From Polynucleobacter sp. AP-Latsch-80-C2 (GTDB lineage Bacteria > Pseudomonadota > Gammaproteobacteria > Burkholderiales > Burkholderiaceae): a stretch of 64,000 bases of DNA. Shown here one piece after another: positions 56,901 to 64,000 of this stretch (position 1 is the stretch's first letter; each line of letters begins with the position of its first letter). A model generated the notes under the pieces. It searched no databases. It saw nothing but the letters and a program-made list of their open reading frames with translations, and was not told the DNA's origin. The DNA is taken from positions 1 to 64,000 of the forward strand of contig NZ_JACVOY010000009.1 of NCBI RefSeq assembly GCF_018882185.1. Reading direction: 5' to 3'. The translations under genes were made by a program, and so were the position numbers.

Positions 56901-57503
56901 TGCACGAATTTGTTCAATTTCATCACCAAAGAGATCTAGGCGGTAGGGTAGATTTGAGCCCATTGGAAACAGATCAATCAGGCCGCCGCGGATGCTGTAC
57001 TCGCCAGGACGCATTACTGCGCTTACTGGGTCATAACCAGCCTGCTGTAACTGGAGTCTTAAAGCAGCCTCATTGAGTTTGTCACCCTGTCGAAAGAAAA
57101 AGGTGTGCCCTGAAAGAAAGTTCGGTGGCCCCAATCTTTGCAATGCGGTCGTAATAGGTACTAAAACGATGTCGCAACTGCCGTTGAGAAGCTCATACAA
57201 GGTAGCTAAACGTTCTGAAACTAAATCTTGATGGGGCGAAAAGTGATCGTAGGGAAGGATTTCCCAGTCTGGCAAAAGGCGGGTTTTTAGCTGTGGCGCA
57301 AAAGCGGGTATTTCTTCTAGTAAACGTTGTGCTTCTTGAGCCTGGGCACAAAACACCACCATGACTGAGAAATCGTTACGGTAACGTAATGCCGACTGAG
57401 CTATTAGCGCCGCATCCGCTGAACCAATCAGTCCCGAGTAGGTAAAGCGCTGCCCAGCCCGCGGAGCGGGTATGGGGGGTACTGGATTTAATGCATCAGA
57501 CAT
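53961..57503 (-). CDS. mfd: Transcription-repair coupling factor Mfd
   Basis: Protein of 1180 residues. The N-terminal UvrB-like part and RNA-polymerase-interaction domain (GDPVVHAEHGIGRYQGL, landmark HAEHGIGRY) precede the RecG-like translocase. The translocase has Walker A CGDVGFGKTEVALRA, DEEHRFGV, LTATPIPRTLGMA and QLRGRVGRSHHQAYAYLL (landmark LRGRVGRS). The TRCF C-terminal domain is present. It removes stalled RNA polymerase and recruits UvrA. It starts head to head with ispD. Confidence 0.95.
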   Translation of the reverse strand: MSDALNPVPPIPAPRAGQRFTYSGLIGSADAALIAQSALRYRNDFSVMVVFCAQAQEAQRLLEEIPAFAPQLKTRLLPDWEILPYDHFSPHQDLVSERLATLYELLNGSCDIVLVPITTALQRLGPPNFLSGHTFFFRQGDKLNEAALRLQLQQAGYDPVSAVMRPGEYSIRGGLIDLFPMGSNLPYRLDLFGDEIEQIRAFDPDTQRSLYPVKEVRLLPGHEFPFDDGSRTTFRGRWREVFEGDPSRCSIYKDANLGIPSAGIESYLPLFFDECSNVFDYFPRSGDPVWILSIGDTEETIRSFWKDTQSRYEFLKHDLDRPILPPKELFLDVDEFFSTAKPYARLVLEKETGATSQFLPVPDLAVHRRDSDPVASLRKLVSKEGTRILICADSAGRKESIRQLFEESNAPAGQDGKPLYPLKPEGFDGIADFVKSESLFGLVTAPLFNGFSWPSENLIVLTEVELFTSTARQRRKGKASENADPDMLFKDLSELKIGDPVVHAEHGIGRYQGLVLLNLSTEKDAPVFEEFLHLQYASQATLYVPVQQLQMVTRYAGSDPDSAPLHQLGSGQWDKAKRKAAQQIRDTAAELLGLYAARAIRKGHAFEFSAHDYAAFSESFGFEETPDQANAIAAVIGDMTSGSPMDRLVCGDVGFGKTEVALRASFVAVMGGKQVAILAPTTLLAEQHVATWKDRFADWPVRIVELSRFKTTKEINAALEAIAKGDADIIIGTHKLLSKETKFANLGLVIVDEEHRFGVRQKDALKALRAEVDILTLTATPIPRTLGMAMEGLREFSIIATAPQKRLAIKTFVRREGDGVIREAVLREIKRGGQVYFLHNEVETIENRKHALQELIPEARISVAHGQMHERELESVMREFVTQRTNILLCTTIIETGIDVPTANTIIMHRADKFGLAQLHQLRGRVGRSHHQAYAYLLVPDPEALSKQAQLRLNAIQAMEELGSGFYLAMHDLEIRGAGEVLGDKQSGEIHEIGFQLYTEMLNRAVKSLRSGKEPDLLSPLQATTDVNLGVPALLPNDYCPDVHERLSLYKRFAGTNDFSELMGLREELVDRFGDLPDQAKSFYETHRLRLEMTGFGIKKIDATPTSIQIQFIPNPPIDPMKIIQLIQSSKYIQLNGQDKLKVLPQKDREFEKLEQRLDAIRQILRRLNESAMLNTAQAN

Positions 57504-57526
57504 CTGTGCTCATTATAGAATCAGGT

Positions 57527-58276
57527 ATGGACTCAGGAAACCACTTAATTACAAAGTGCCATGCGCTCTTGCCCACGGCAGGGAGTGGGTCGCGTCTTGG
57601 GGGTGATCTACCTAAGCAGTTTCAGCAATTGGCTGGCAGGCCTATGCTGGCTTACGCAATTGAGGCATTTCTTCAGAGCGTTAATGTTGAATCTATTTGG
57701 GTCGGTGTTAGCCCTGGTTTTATTAATAACCCGATCTTAAAAAAGCTTGAACAAGGCAATAAGCCAATTCATTTTTTGCCTTCTGGCGGGCCTACTCGGC
57801 AAGAAACCGTTCGTAATACCTTGGCAAAAATACTGGAGTCTGGAGTTTCTGAAAATGACTGGGTGTTAGTTCATGATGCTGCCCGGCCAGGTATTACTTC
57901 TGAATTGATTGAAAAATTAATTCACGCAGTAAAAAAATCTCATGTTGGCGGTCTCTTGGCCATGCCGTTAGCAGACACCTTAAAACAGGCAGATTTAGAT
58001 TCAACAATCGCCGGCAATTTGCCACATGCGGAAAAAACAATTCCTCGTGAACACTTATGGCAAGCCCAAACGCCACAAATGTTTCCTTTGAAAACCTTGC
58101 ATGACGCATTAGTCGATGCTATTCGATTGGAGGCGGATGTCACAGACGAAGCAAGTGCCATGGAGTTAGTCGGATATAAGCCACTCCTCATTGAAGGTGC
58201 AACTCGGAATCTCAAGGTTACTCACCCAGCTGATTGGGATTTAATGCAAATATTGCTTCAGACAGCAGGTAAATAA
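57527..58276 (+). CDS. ispD: 2-C-methyl-D-erythritol 4-phosphate cytidylyltransferase
   Basis: About 249 residues from the ATG at 57527; an ATG at 57491 would overlap mfd by 13 bases and add 12 residues. Neither start has a strong ribosome site. The nucleotide motif ALLPTAGSGSRLGGDLPKQF (landmark AGSGSRLG) is followed by HDAARPG and later ATDE-like VTDEASAMEL. It forms CDP-methylerythritol in the MEP isoprenoid pathway. ispF follows 9 bases later. Confidence 0.94.
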   Translation: MDSGNHLITKCHALLPTAGSGSRLGGDLPKQFQQLAGRPMLAYAIEAFLQSVNVESIWVGVSPGFINNPILKKLEQGNKPIHFLPSGGPTRQETVRNTLAKILESGVSENDWVLVHDAARPGITSELIEKLIHAVKKSHVGGLLAMPLADTLKQADLDSTIAGNLPHAEKTIPREHLWQAQTPQMFPLKTLHDALVDAIRLEADVTDEASAMELVGYKPLLIEGATRNLKVTHPADWDLMQILLQTAGK

Positions 58277-58285
58277 AGATCATCC

Positions 58286-58789
58286 ATGACTCAAATAACA
58301 AATCACATTCCTCAATTTCGCATTGGACAGGGCTATGACGTGCACGCACTTGTCCATGAGCGTAAGCTGATATTGGGTGGCGTACATGTCCCTTATGAAA
58401 AGGGACTTCTAGGGCATTCTGATGCAGATGCGTTGCTTCATGCCTTAACCGATGCGTTATTGGGTGCCGCTGGATTAAATGACATCGGTCAGCTATTTCC
58501 AGATACAGATCCCCAATTTAAAGATATGGATAGTCGAATCTTGCTACGAGCAGCTCTGCAAAAAGTACAGGCTGCTGGTTTCCAGATTGGAAACGTGGAT
58601 GCAACCATTATTTGCCAGAAGCCAAAATTGGCAGAGTACTTGCCAGAGATGGTTAAAAACATTGCTGCAGATCTATCCGTCACCGCTAGTCATGTGAACT
58701 TAAAAGCAAAGACAAACGAATCTCTGGGGCATTTAGGTCGGGGAGAGGGTGTTGCGGTTCATGCAGTAGCCTTGCTATATAAAGCTTAA
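58286..58789 (+). CDS. ispF: 2-C-methyl-D-erythritol 2,4-cyclodiphosphate synthase
   Basis: Protein of 167 residues, the usual length. The zinc motif is GQGYDVHAL (Asp and His), with the third ligand in [12 protein letters not shown]. Further motifs are [11 protein letters not shown] and [16 protein letters not shown] (landmark [10 protein letters not shown]). It follows ispD in the MEP pathway and in the operon. Confidence 0.95.
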   Translation: MTQITNHIPQFRIGQGYDVHALVHERKLILGGVHVPYEKGLLGHSDADALLHALTDALLGAAGLNDIGQLFPDTDPQFKDMDSRILLRAALQKVQAAGFQIGNVDATIICQKPKLAEYLPEMVKNIAADLSVTASHVNLKAKTNESLGHLGRGEGVAVHAVALLYKA

Positions 58790-58831
58790 GCAAGATTTGA
58801 TAATTATTTCTAGAGAAGAGTGGAGCAATTG

Positions 58832-59422
58832 ATGGCACAGCCAATTGAGCAGGGCGCATTAGCGCAATTATTTACCGAGGCGAGATCACATAATTCCTGG
58901 CAATCAAAGCCCGTTAGTGATGAGCAATTAAAGCAAATTTATGAGGTTTTTAAATTTGCACCAACTTCAGTCAATTGCAATCCAGTAAAAATTCTCTTTG
59001 TGAAGAGCCCAGTCGAAAAAGCGCGTTTGGTAGATTGCGTCAATCCTGGAAATGTGGATAAAACGCGTAATGCTCCTGTCACTGCCATTATTGGCATGGA
59101 TTTAGACTTTTATGAAAATTTGCCAAGCCTATTTCCCCATGTGGATGCCAAAAGCTGGTTTGTGGGCAAAGAAGGATTTATCGAATCAACGGCTTTTCGC
59201 AACTCTAGCTTGCAGGGGGCTTATTTAATTATGGCGGTGAGGGCGCTTGGCTTAGATTGTGGAGCCATGAGCGGCTTTGATGCGGATAAGGTGAATGCTG
59301 AGTTTTTCCCAAATGGCAGAGTAAAAGTGAACTTTTTACTCAATATTGGCTATGGCGATAGCGCTAGCCTGATGCCACGTCACCCCCGTCCATCCTTTGA
59401 TGAGGCCTGCAAGATCCTCTAA
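58832..59422 (+). CDS. Nitroreductase-family protein (RutE/HadB type)
   Basis: About 196 residues. The ATG at 58832 is supported by GGAG 7 bases upstream; an in-frame GTG at 58820 is upstream of that site. FMN-fold landmarks are FTEARSHNSW near the N-terminus, FKFAPTSVNCNPVKILFV, STAFRNSSLQGAYLIMA (landmark NSSLQGAYLI) and the end LMPRHPRPSFDE. Members include malonic semialdehyde reductase RutE and putative NADH dehydrogenase/NAD(P)H nitroreductases. No rut genes are near, so the substrate is open. Confidence 0.85.
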   Translation: MAQPIEQGALAQLFTEARSHNSWQSKPVSDEQLKQIYEVFKFAPTSVNCNPVKILFVKSPVEKARLVDCVNPGNVDKTRNAPVTAIIGMDLDFYENLPSLFPHVDAKSWFVGKEGFIESTAFRNSSLQGAYLIMAVRALGLDCGAMSGFDADKVNAEFFPNGRVKVNFLLNIGYGDSASLMPRHPRPSFDEACKIL

Positions 59423-59489
59423 AGCCCTAAGCATTGTAGAATTACGGTCTTTAGAGTGAAGTTTAAGCTTGGCAGTGTTTGCGGATATC

Positions 59490-59576
59490 GCGAGGATGGC
59501 GAAATTGGTAGACGCACCAGGTTTAGGTCCTGACGCCAGAAATGGTGTGGGGGTTCGAGTCCCCCTCCTCGCACCA
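59490..59576 (+). tRNA. tRNA-Leu (TAG)
   Basis: An 87-base class II tRNA: acceptor GCGAGGA with TCCTCGC, D arm GGCGAAATTGGTAGACGC, anticodon loop TTTAGGT (anticodon TAG), a variable arm after CCTGACGCCAG, T arm GGGGGTTCGAGTCCCCC and encoded CCA. It lies upstream of tig, as in many Burkholderiales. Confidence 0.97.
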
Positions 59577-59633
59577 CAAGATTACTACTTGGCTTGGACT
59601 TCACATATCCTGATCTTCAATTAAGAGACGAGA

Positions 59634-60971
59634 ATGGCTGTGCAAATAGAAAATTTAGGTTCTTTGGACCGCAGAATGACTTTGGAATTCGCTCGCGCTG
59701 ATTTGGCTAAAGCACGTGAAGCTCGCTTAGCAAAAGTTGGCAAGACGATGAAAATGGCTGGATTTCGTCCAGGTAAGGTGCCAAAGAATTTAGTAGAAAA
59801 GCAGCACGGCATGCAAGTGGATTTCGAACTACAGTTCGATAAAGCTGCTGAACTCTTTTATGAGCAAAGTCAAAAAGAAGGACTTGCATTAGCAGGTCAA
59901 CCACGTCTCGAGCCTAAGAGTGAATTAAATGCAGATAAAGTTGTTTTCGATGCGTTCTTTGAAGTTCTGCCAGAAGTCAAGATTGGCGATCTTAGTGGCG
60001 CTGAAGTGACTCGATATACAACGGATATTGGTGATGCAGAAATTGATCGCGCGTTAGACGTTTTGCGTAAGCAACAGGTTCACTATCATCCTCGTGGCCA
60101 AGCTGGCGCTCATGGTGATGGCGGTGCAAATATTGCTGCCCAAAATGGCGACCAGGCAGTAATCGATTTCGTTGGCAAGATTGACGGCGTTGAATTTGCT
60201 GGTGGTAAAGCAGAAAACTTTGAATATGTTTTAGGCGAAGGCCGCATGCTTCCTGAGTTCGAAGCTGCTACCTTGGGTTTAAAGGCTGGCGAGAGCAAAT
60301 CTTTCCCGTTAAGCTTTCCTGCTGACTACCATGGTAAAGATGTTGCCGGTAAAACTGCAGAATTTACGATTACTGTGAAATCAGTTAATTGGCCGCATAT
60401 GCCTGCTGTTGATGATGCTTTTGCATTGTCCTTGGGTGTCACTGAAGGCGGCGTTGCAAAAATGCGTGAAGAAGTAAAAGAAAATCTAGATCGCGAAGTA
60501 AAACGTCGTATTTCTTCATTGCTCAAAAACGAAGTCATGGAGAAGCTCAATTCATTATGTGAGTTTGATGCTCCTAAGTCTCTTGTAGCTTCTGAGCAAG
60601 AACGTTTGGTTGAAGGTGCCCGTCAAGACTTGATGCAGCGTGGCGTTCCAAATGCTAAGGATGCTCCTATTCCTCCGGAAATTTTCGCTGAGCAAGCGCT
60701 CAAGCGTGTTCGTTTGGGTTTAATCCTGAGTGAGCTGGTTAAAAAGAATAATTTGGCTGCTACTGCTGACCAAATCAAGGCTGAGATTGATGAGCAGGCT
60801 GCTACCTACGAAGATCCTAAAGAAGTTGTACGCTGGTTCTATAGCAATCCAAGTCGCTTAAAAGATATTGAGAACTTGGTGCTTGAAGACAATGTTATTA
60901 AGTACTTCACTTCACTTGCCAAGGTCAGCGATAAGCCGATAAGCTTTGAAGAATTAAGCAAGCTGAATTAA
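59634..60971 (+). CDS. tig: Trigger factor
   Basis: Protein of 445 residues. The N-terminal ribosome-binding domain has the signature GFRPGKVP (about 43-50). The PPIase domain (about 170-250) has [17 protein letters not shown]. The helical C-terminal chaperone domain follows. It is the first chaperone met by nascent chains. The order tig-clpP-clpX-lon is conserved across Proteobacteria. Confidence 0.96.
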   Translation: MAVQIENLGSLDRRMTLEFARADLAKAREARLAKVGKTMKMAGFRPGKVPKNLVEKQHGMQVDFELQFDKAAELFYEQSQKEGLALAGQPRLEPKSELNADKVVFDAFFEVLPEVKIGDLSGAEVTRYTTDIGDAEIDRALDVLRKQQVHYHPRGQAGAHGDGGANIAAQNGDQAVIDFVGKIDGVEFAGGKAENFEYVLGEGRMLPEFEAATLGLKAGESKSFPLSFPADYHGKDVAGKTAEFTITVKSVNWPHMPAVDDAFALSLGVTEGGVAKMREEVKENLDREVKRRISSLLKNEVMEKLNSLCEFDAPKSLVASEQERLVEGARQDLMQRGVPNAKDAPIPPEIFAEQALKRVRLGLILSELVKKNNLAATADQIKAEIDEQAATYEDPKEVVRWFYSNPSRLKDIENLVLEDNVIKYFTSLAKVSDKPISFEELSKLN

Positions 60972-61012
60972 TCCGTATTGTTGCCAACCATTACTTTATA
61001 AAGGCTTTCATC

Positions 61013-61636
61013 ATGAATCATTTTCAATCTGAAAATTTAGAACCCAAGGGACTGGGTTTGGTTCCAATGGTGATTGAAACCTCTGGACGAGGTGAGCGTG
61101 CTTACGACATTTACTCGCGCCTCTTAAGGGAGCGCGTTGTTTTCTTGGTTGGTGAAGTCAACGATCAGACTGCCAATTTGGTAATTGCACAGCTCCTCTT
61201 TTTGGAAAGCGAAAATCCAGATAAAGAAATTTCTCTTTATATCAATTCTCCTGGTGGCTCTGTATCGGCGGGCTTGGCGATTTATGACACTATGCAATTT
61301 ATTAAGCCACATGTTAGTACTTTGTGTATGGGTATGGCTGCCAGCATGGGTGCATTCTTATTGTGCGCAGGCGAAAAGGGCAAGCGTTATGCATTGCCAA
61401 ATTCTCGCGTCATGATTCATCAGCCGTTAGGTGGAGCCCGTGGTCAGGCCTCAGATATTGAAATTCAAGCCCGTGAAATTTTGTATTTGCGCGAGCGCCT
61501 CAATAAGATCTTGGCTGATCGCACTGGTCAATCTATTGAAACTATTGCAAAAGATACGGATCGCGACAACTTTATGTCTGCTGATCAAGCGCGTGAATAT
61601 GGCTTGATTGATAAAGTGATTGATAAGCGTCCTTAA
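61013..61636 (+). CDS. clpP: ATP-dependent Clp protease proteolytic subunit
   Basis: Protein of 207 residues. The catalytic serine lies in [13 protein letters not shown], the histidine in VMIHQPLGG, and the aspartate in [29 protein letters not shown] precedes the core (landmark [12 protein letters not shown]). The N-terminal propeptide is short. It is the peptidase partner of ClpX downstream (29-base gap). Confidence 0.96.
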   Translation: MNHFQSENLEPKGLGLVPMVIETSGRGERAYDIYSRLLRERVVFLVGEVNDQTANLVIAQLLFLESENPDKEISLYINSPGGSVSAGLAIYDTMQFIKPHVSTLCMGMAASMGAFLLCAGEKGKRYALPNSRVMIHQPLGGARGQASDIEIQAREILYLRERLNKILADRTGQSIETIAKDTDRDNFMSADQAREYGLIDKVIDKRP

Positions 61637-61665
61637 TTTATTCAAAAGAACTATAGGCAATCAAC

Positions 61666-63024
61666 TTGAGCGATTCCAGCACAACTAATTCTGCAGACAA
61701 GGTTTTATATTGCTCGTTTTGTGGCAAGAGCCAGCATGAAGTTAAAAAACTGATTGCTGGTCCGTCTGTGTTTATTTGTGATGAGTGTATTGATCTTTGC
61801 ACCGACATTATTCAAGAAGAGATTGCTAAACTGCCAAAAGAAGAGGGTGATGATGCACTACCGACGCCTCATCAGATTAGAGAAAATTTAGATCAATATG
61901 TGATTGGTCAAGATCATGCCAAGAAGACTCTTGCCGTAGCGGTCTACAACCATTACAAGCGTTTGCAATATTTGCCAAAACCGAAGAAGCAAAAGTTAGA
62001 CAAGGATGGCAAACCGGTTGAGACGAGCGACAAGAAAGAATCAAAGTTACCCGCTAAAGCAATGGTTGATGGCGTTGAGTTGGCTAAGAGCAATATATTG
62101 CTGATTGGGCCAACTGGTTCCGGTAAAACGTTGTTAGCGCAAACCTTAGCTCGTATGCTCGATGTGCCATTTGTCATGGCGGATGCCACAACCTTGACAG
62201 AGGCTGGTTATGTTGGCGAGGACGTAGAGAACATCATTCAAAAGCTTTTGCAGGCCTGCGATTACAACGTTGAAAAAGCACAGCGTGGCATCGTGTATAT
62301 CGATGAGATTGATAAGATTTCCAGAAAATCTGATAATCCCTCAATTACCCGCGACGTATCTGGCGAAGGTGTCCAGCAGGCTCTGTTGAAGTTGGTTGAG
62401 GGAACGATGGCTTCTGTACCTCCACAAGGTGGGCGCAAGCATCCTAATCAAGATTTTTTACAGGTTGATACAACCAATATCCTATTCATTTGTGGTGGCG
62501 CTTTTGATGGCTTGGAAAAGGTCATTCAGCAACGTACGGCAAAAACCGGTATTGGCTTTAATGCCTCTGTACCCGGTAAAGACGATAGGGGTGTAAGCGA
62601 TCTTCTGATCGAGGTTGAGCCAGAGGATCTGATTAAGTTTGGATTAATCCCAGAGCTGATTGGTCGTTTACCGGTTGTGGCAACACTTGCGCAATTGGAT
62701 GAGACGGCATTGATTCAAATTCTGACCGAGCCTAAAAATGCCCTGGTAAAGCAATATCAAGCATTGCTGACCATGGAAGGCGCTGAACTAGAGGTTCGTG
62801 AAGCTGCTTTATCTGCCATTGCCAAGAAGGCCATTGCACGTAAAACTGGAGCGCGCGGATTGAGGTCTATTCTTGAAGGCTCACTCACAGACGTCATGTA
62901 TGACCTGCCATCATTAAAAAATGTGCAAAAGGTCGTAATAGACGAAAGCAGTATTGCGGAGGGAGGTAAGCCTTTGCTGGTCTATAAGCAGGGTGAAGAG
63001 TCGGATTTACCTAAAAAAGCCTAA
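61666..63024 (+). CDS. clpX: ATP-dependent Clp protease ATP-binding subunit ClpX
   Basis: Protein of 452 residues with a TTG start. The N-terminal zinc-binding domain has CSFCGKSQ and CDECIDLC. Walker A is [10 protein letters not shown], Walker B is [10 protein letters not shown], and sensor 2 lies in [11 protein letters not shown]. The stretch at about 105-130 before Walker A is lengthened by a Lys-rich insert. It unfolds substrates for ClpP. Confidence 0.96.
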   Translation: MSDSSTTNSADKVLYCSFCGKSQHEVKKLIAGPSVFICDECIDLCTDIIQEEIAKLPKEEGDDALPTPHQIRENLDQYVIGQDHAKKTLAVAVYNHYKRLQYLPKPKKQKLDKDGKPVETSDKKESKLPAKAMVDGVELAKSNILLIGPTGSGKTLLAQTLARMLDVPFVMADATTLTEAGYVGEDVENIIQKLLQACDYNVEKAQRGIVYIDEIDKISRKSDNPSITRDVSGEGVQQALLKLVEGTMASVPPQGGRKHPNQDFLQVDTTNILFICGGAFDGLEKVIQQRTAKTGIGFNASVPGKDDRGVSDLLIEVEPEDLIKFGLIPELIGRLPVVATLAQLDETALIQILTEPKNALVKQYQALLTMEGAELEVREAALSAIAKKAIARKTGARGLRSILEGSLTDVMYDLPSLKNVQKVVIDESSIAEGGKPLLVYKQGEESDLPKKA

Positions 63025-63049
63025 TTTCTAAGGGTTTTCTCTCTTTTTT

Positions 63050-63070
63050 GGGCATAAATGTCCATTTTTT
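63050..63070 (+). terminator. Weak intrinsic terminator after clpX
   Basis: GGGCA (63050-63054) and TGTCC (63059-63063) form a 5-bp stem (one G-U) over a TAAA loop, followed by ATTTTTT. The short stem suggests partial termination, so lon could be read both from its own promoter and from clpPX. Confidence 0.5.
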
Positions 63071-63082
63071 GTACTTTTCCCC

Positions 63083-63110
63083 CTTGTTTTTTCAAAAGCG
63101 CCACCCATAT
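63083..63110 (+). promoter_or_regulatory. Sigma32-like heat-shock promoter of lon
   Basis: CTTGTTT (63083-63089) and CCCATAT (63104-63110) are separated by 14 bases. The -10 fits the CCCATNT consensus and the -35 keeps the CTTG core of CTTGAAA. It lies about 94 bases upstream of the lon start, in a 179-base intergenic gap with no gene. Confidence 0.6.
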
Positions 63111-63203
63111 AGGTAGTATGCTACTCATAAATAATGTCTCTATATAGTGGCTATGTCACTTTTGAAGACTGATGAGGATTGATTACTTTGGAGGATTTGC
63201 CTT

Positions 63204-64000
63204 ATGCCTGGCCACTTATTACTACCCTCTGAACCCATTCAACTACCTTTACTCCCGCTACGGGACGTAGTTGTCTTCCCCCATATGGTGATTCCCTTAT
63301 TTGTGGGGCGCCCTAAATCTATTAAAGCTCTAGAGGCAGCCATGGAAACGGGCAAAAATGTCCTTTTAGTGGCTCAAAAAGCAGCCGCCAAGGATGAGCC
63401 TGCTATTGAGGATCTCTATGAAGTTGGTTGTATTGCTAACATTCTTCAGATGCTCAAGTTGCCAGATGGCACTGTCAAAGTATTGGTTGAGGGTGTGCAG
63501 CGTGCTGAAGTTAGTCAGATTGAAGACAGCATGGGGTACTTTAATTGCGAGGCGACGCCAACAGCGATGAATGCGCTGGATGCTCACGAAACCGAAGCAT
63601 TACGTCGCGCGATCATGGCTCAGTTTGATCAATACGTAAAGCTGAACAAGAAAGTCCCTCAAGAAATTTTGTCTTCTCTTGGCGGAATTGATGACCCAAG
63701 TCGTTTGGCAGATACCATCTGCGCACATTTACCAGTAAAGCTCGAGCAAAAGCAGCGCTTGTTAGAGATGACTGATGTTGTTCAGCGCTTGGAAAGCCTG
63801 TTGGCAGATCTCGAAAGTGAGATTGATATCTTGCAGGTTGAGAAGCGTATTCGTGGTCGCGTTAAACGCCAGATGGAAAAGAGCCAACGTGAATATTACC
63901 TGAATGAACAAGTGAAGGCAATTCAGAAAGAGCTCGGGGAAGGTGAAGAGGGTGCTGATTTAGAGGAACTTGAGAAGCGCATTAAAGCAGCGCGCATGCC
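63204..64000 (+). CDS. lon: ATP-dependent protease Lon (N-terminal part, runs off the window)
   Basis: ATG at 63204, preceded by GGAGG 9 bases upstream, opens a frame that continues to the right edge (265 codons). The N-terminal Lon substrate-binding domain is clear: LPLLPLRDVVVFPHMVIPLFVGR (landmark PLRDVVVFPHM). Also visible are LPDGTVKVLVEGVQRA and the helical KRQMEKSQREYYLNEQVKAIQKELG segment (landmark REYYLNEQ) just before the ATPase domain. The ATPase and Ser-Lys protease parts lie outside the window. Confidence 0.96.
   Translation, partial: MPGHLLLPSEPIQLPLLPLRDVVVFPHMVIPLFVGRPKSIKALEAAMETGKNVLLVAQKAAAKDEPAIEDLYEVGCIANILQMLKLPDGTVKVLVEGVQRAEVSQIEDSMGYFNCEATPTAMNALDAHETEALRRAIMAQFDQYVKLNKKVPQEILSSLGGIDDPSRLADTICAHLPVKLEQKQRLLEMTDVVQRLESLLADLESEIDILQVEKRIRGRVKRQMEKSQREYYLNEQVKAIQKELGEGEEGADLEELEKRIKAARM

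Noticed and set aside
59419..59604. Minus-strand open frame of 61 codons
   Set aside because: It is antisense to tRNA-Leu; the apparent RGGGLEPP motif is the usual translation artefact of a tRNA-Leu gene.

Overview
The window looks like chromosomal DNA of a free-living freshwater betaproteobacterium of the Burkholderiaceae, most like Polynucleobacter. This rests on moderate GC content, Burkholderiales-type gene order (tig-clpP-clpX-lon, tsaB-rimI, phaC-phaB-phaR), a Bug-type periplasmic binding protein and housekeeping proteins of betaproteobacterial type. The assignment comes from recognition, not from a search. Genes are densely packed on both strands. I see no insertion sequence, prophage, CRISPR array, toxin-antitoxin pair or defence island.

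Layout. 1-1632: end of an unknown gene, a zinc-ribbon Smr protein and a YqjD/YqjE/YqjK-type envelope operon. 1629-3608: purine salvage (apt and a divergent nucleosidase) and an outer-membrane barrel protein. 3736-6143: fadD-like acyl-CoA ligase and a PlsC-type acyltransferase. 6151-9443 (minus): membrane protein, outer-membrane transporter, sugar-acid dehydratase. 9509-16567: tRNA-Asn, thiD, and a minus-strand thiC-thiO-thiS-thiG-thiE operon behind a TPP riboswitch, followed by a Nudix enzyme of the thiamine-diphosphate-cleaning type. 16590-22294: a TPP-dependent synthase, a Bug protein, tRNA-Arg, a probable 47-residue membrane protein, an MFS transporter and a CoA-transferase. 22374-26812: parE-parC. 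26840-32036: XdhC, MocA, RidA, VWA/CoxE and MoxR/CoxD proteins and two small cytochromes c, which together resemble the maturation set of a molybdenum hydroxylase whose structural genes are not in the window. 32097-40134: a GntR regulator divergent from a complete propionyl-CoA to succinyl-CoA operon (mutase, MeaB, carboxylase beta and alpha, VOC protein). 40168-47190: tsaB, rimI, a degenerate UDG-like protein, lplT, alr, bamD, rluD, pgeF. 47310-53011: polyhydroxybutyrate genes phaC, phaB, phaR and a thiolase, with rimO inserted. 53053-59422: serB, mfd, ispD, ispF and a nitroreductase. 59490-64000: tRNA-Leu, tig, clpP, clpX and the start of lon.

How it fits together. The thiamine genes supply TPP, which their own riboswitch senses and the neighbouring synthase uses. 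The propionate operon feeds odd-chain and branched carbon into the TCA cycle. The PHB genes store surplus acetyl-CoA. The protein-quality genes form the usual chaperone/protease string with a sigma32-like promoter before lon.

I do not see an unmistakable new multi-gene system. The best leads are: (a) a TPP riboswitch whose competing helices, including one that closes over the thiC start, can be read directly; (b) a catalytically degenerate UDG-fold protein next to rimI that could be a diverged clamp-loader psi subunit; (c) the orphan molybdenum-hydroxylase maturation cluster with a perfect FNR-type site; (d) a perfect 22-bp palindrome over the GntR start codon; (e) a ThiE with an extra N-terminal domain; (f) two inverted DnaA boxes beside tRNA-Arg.
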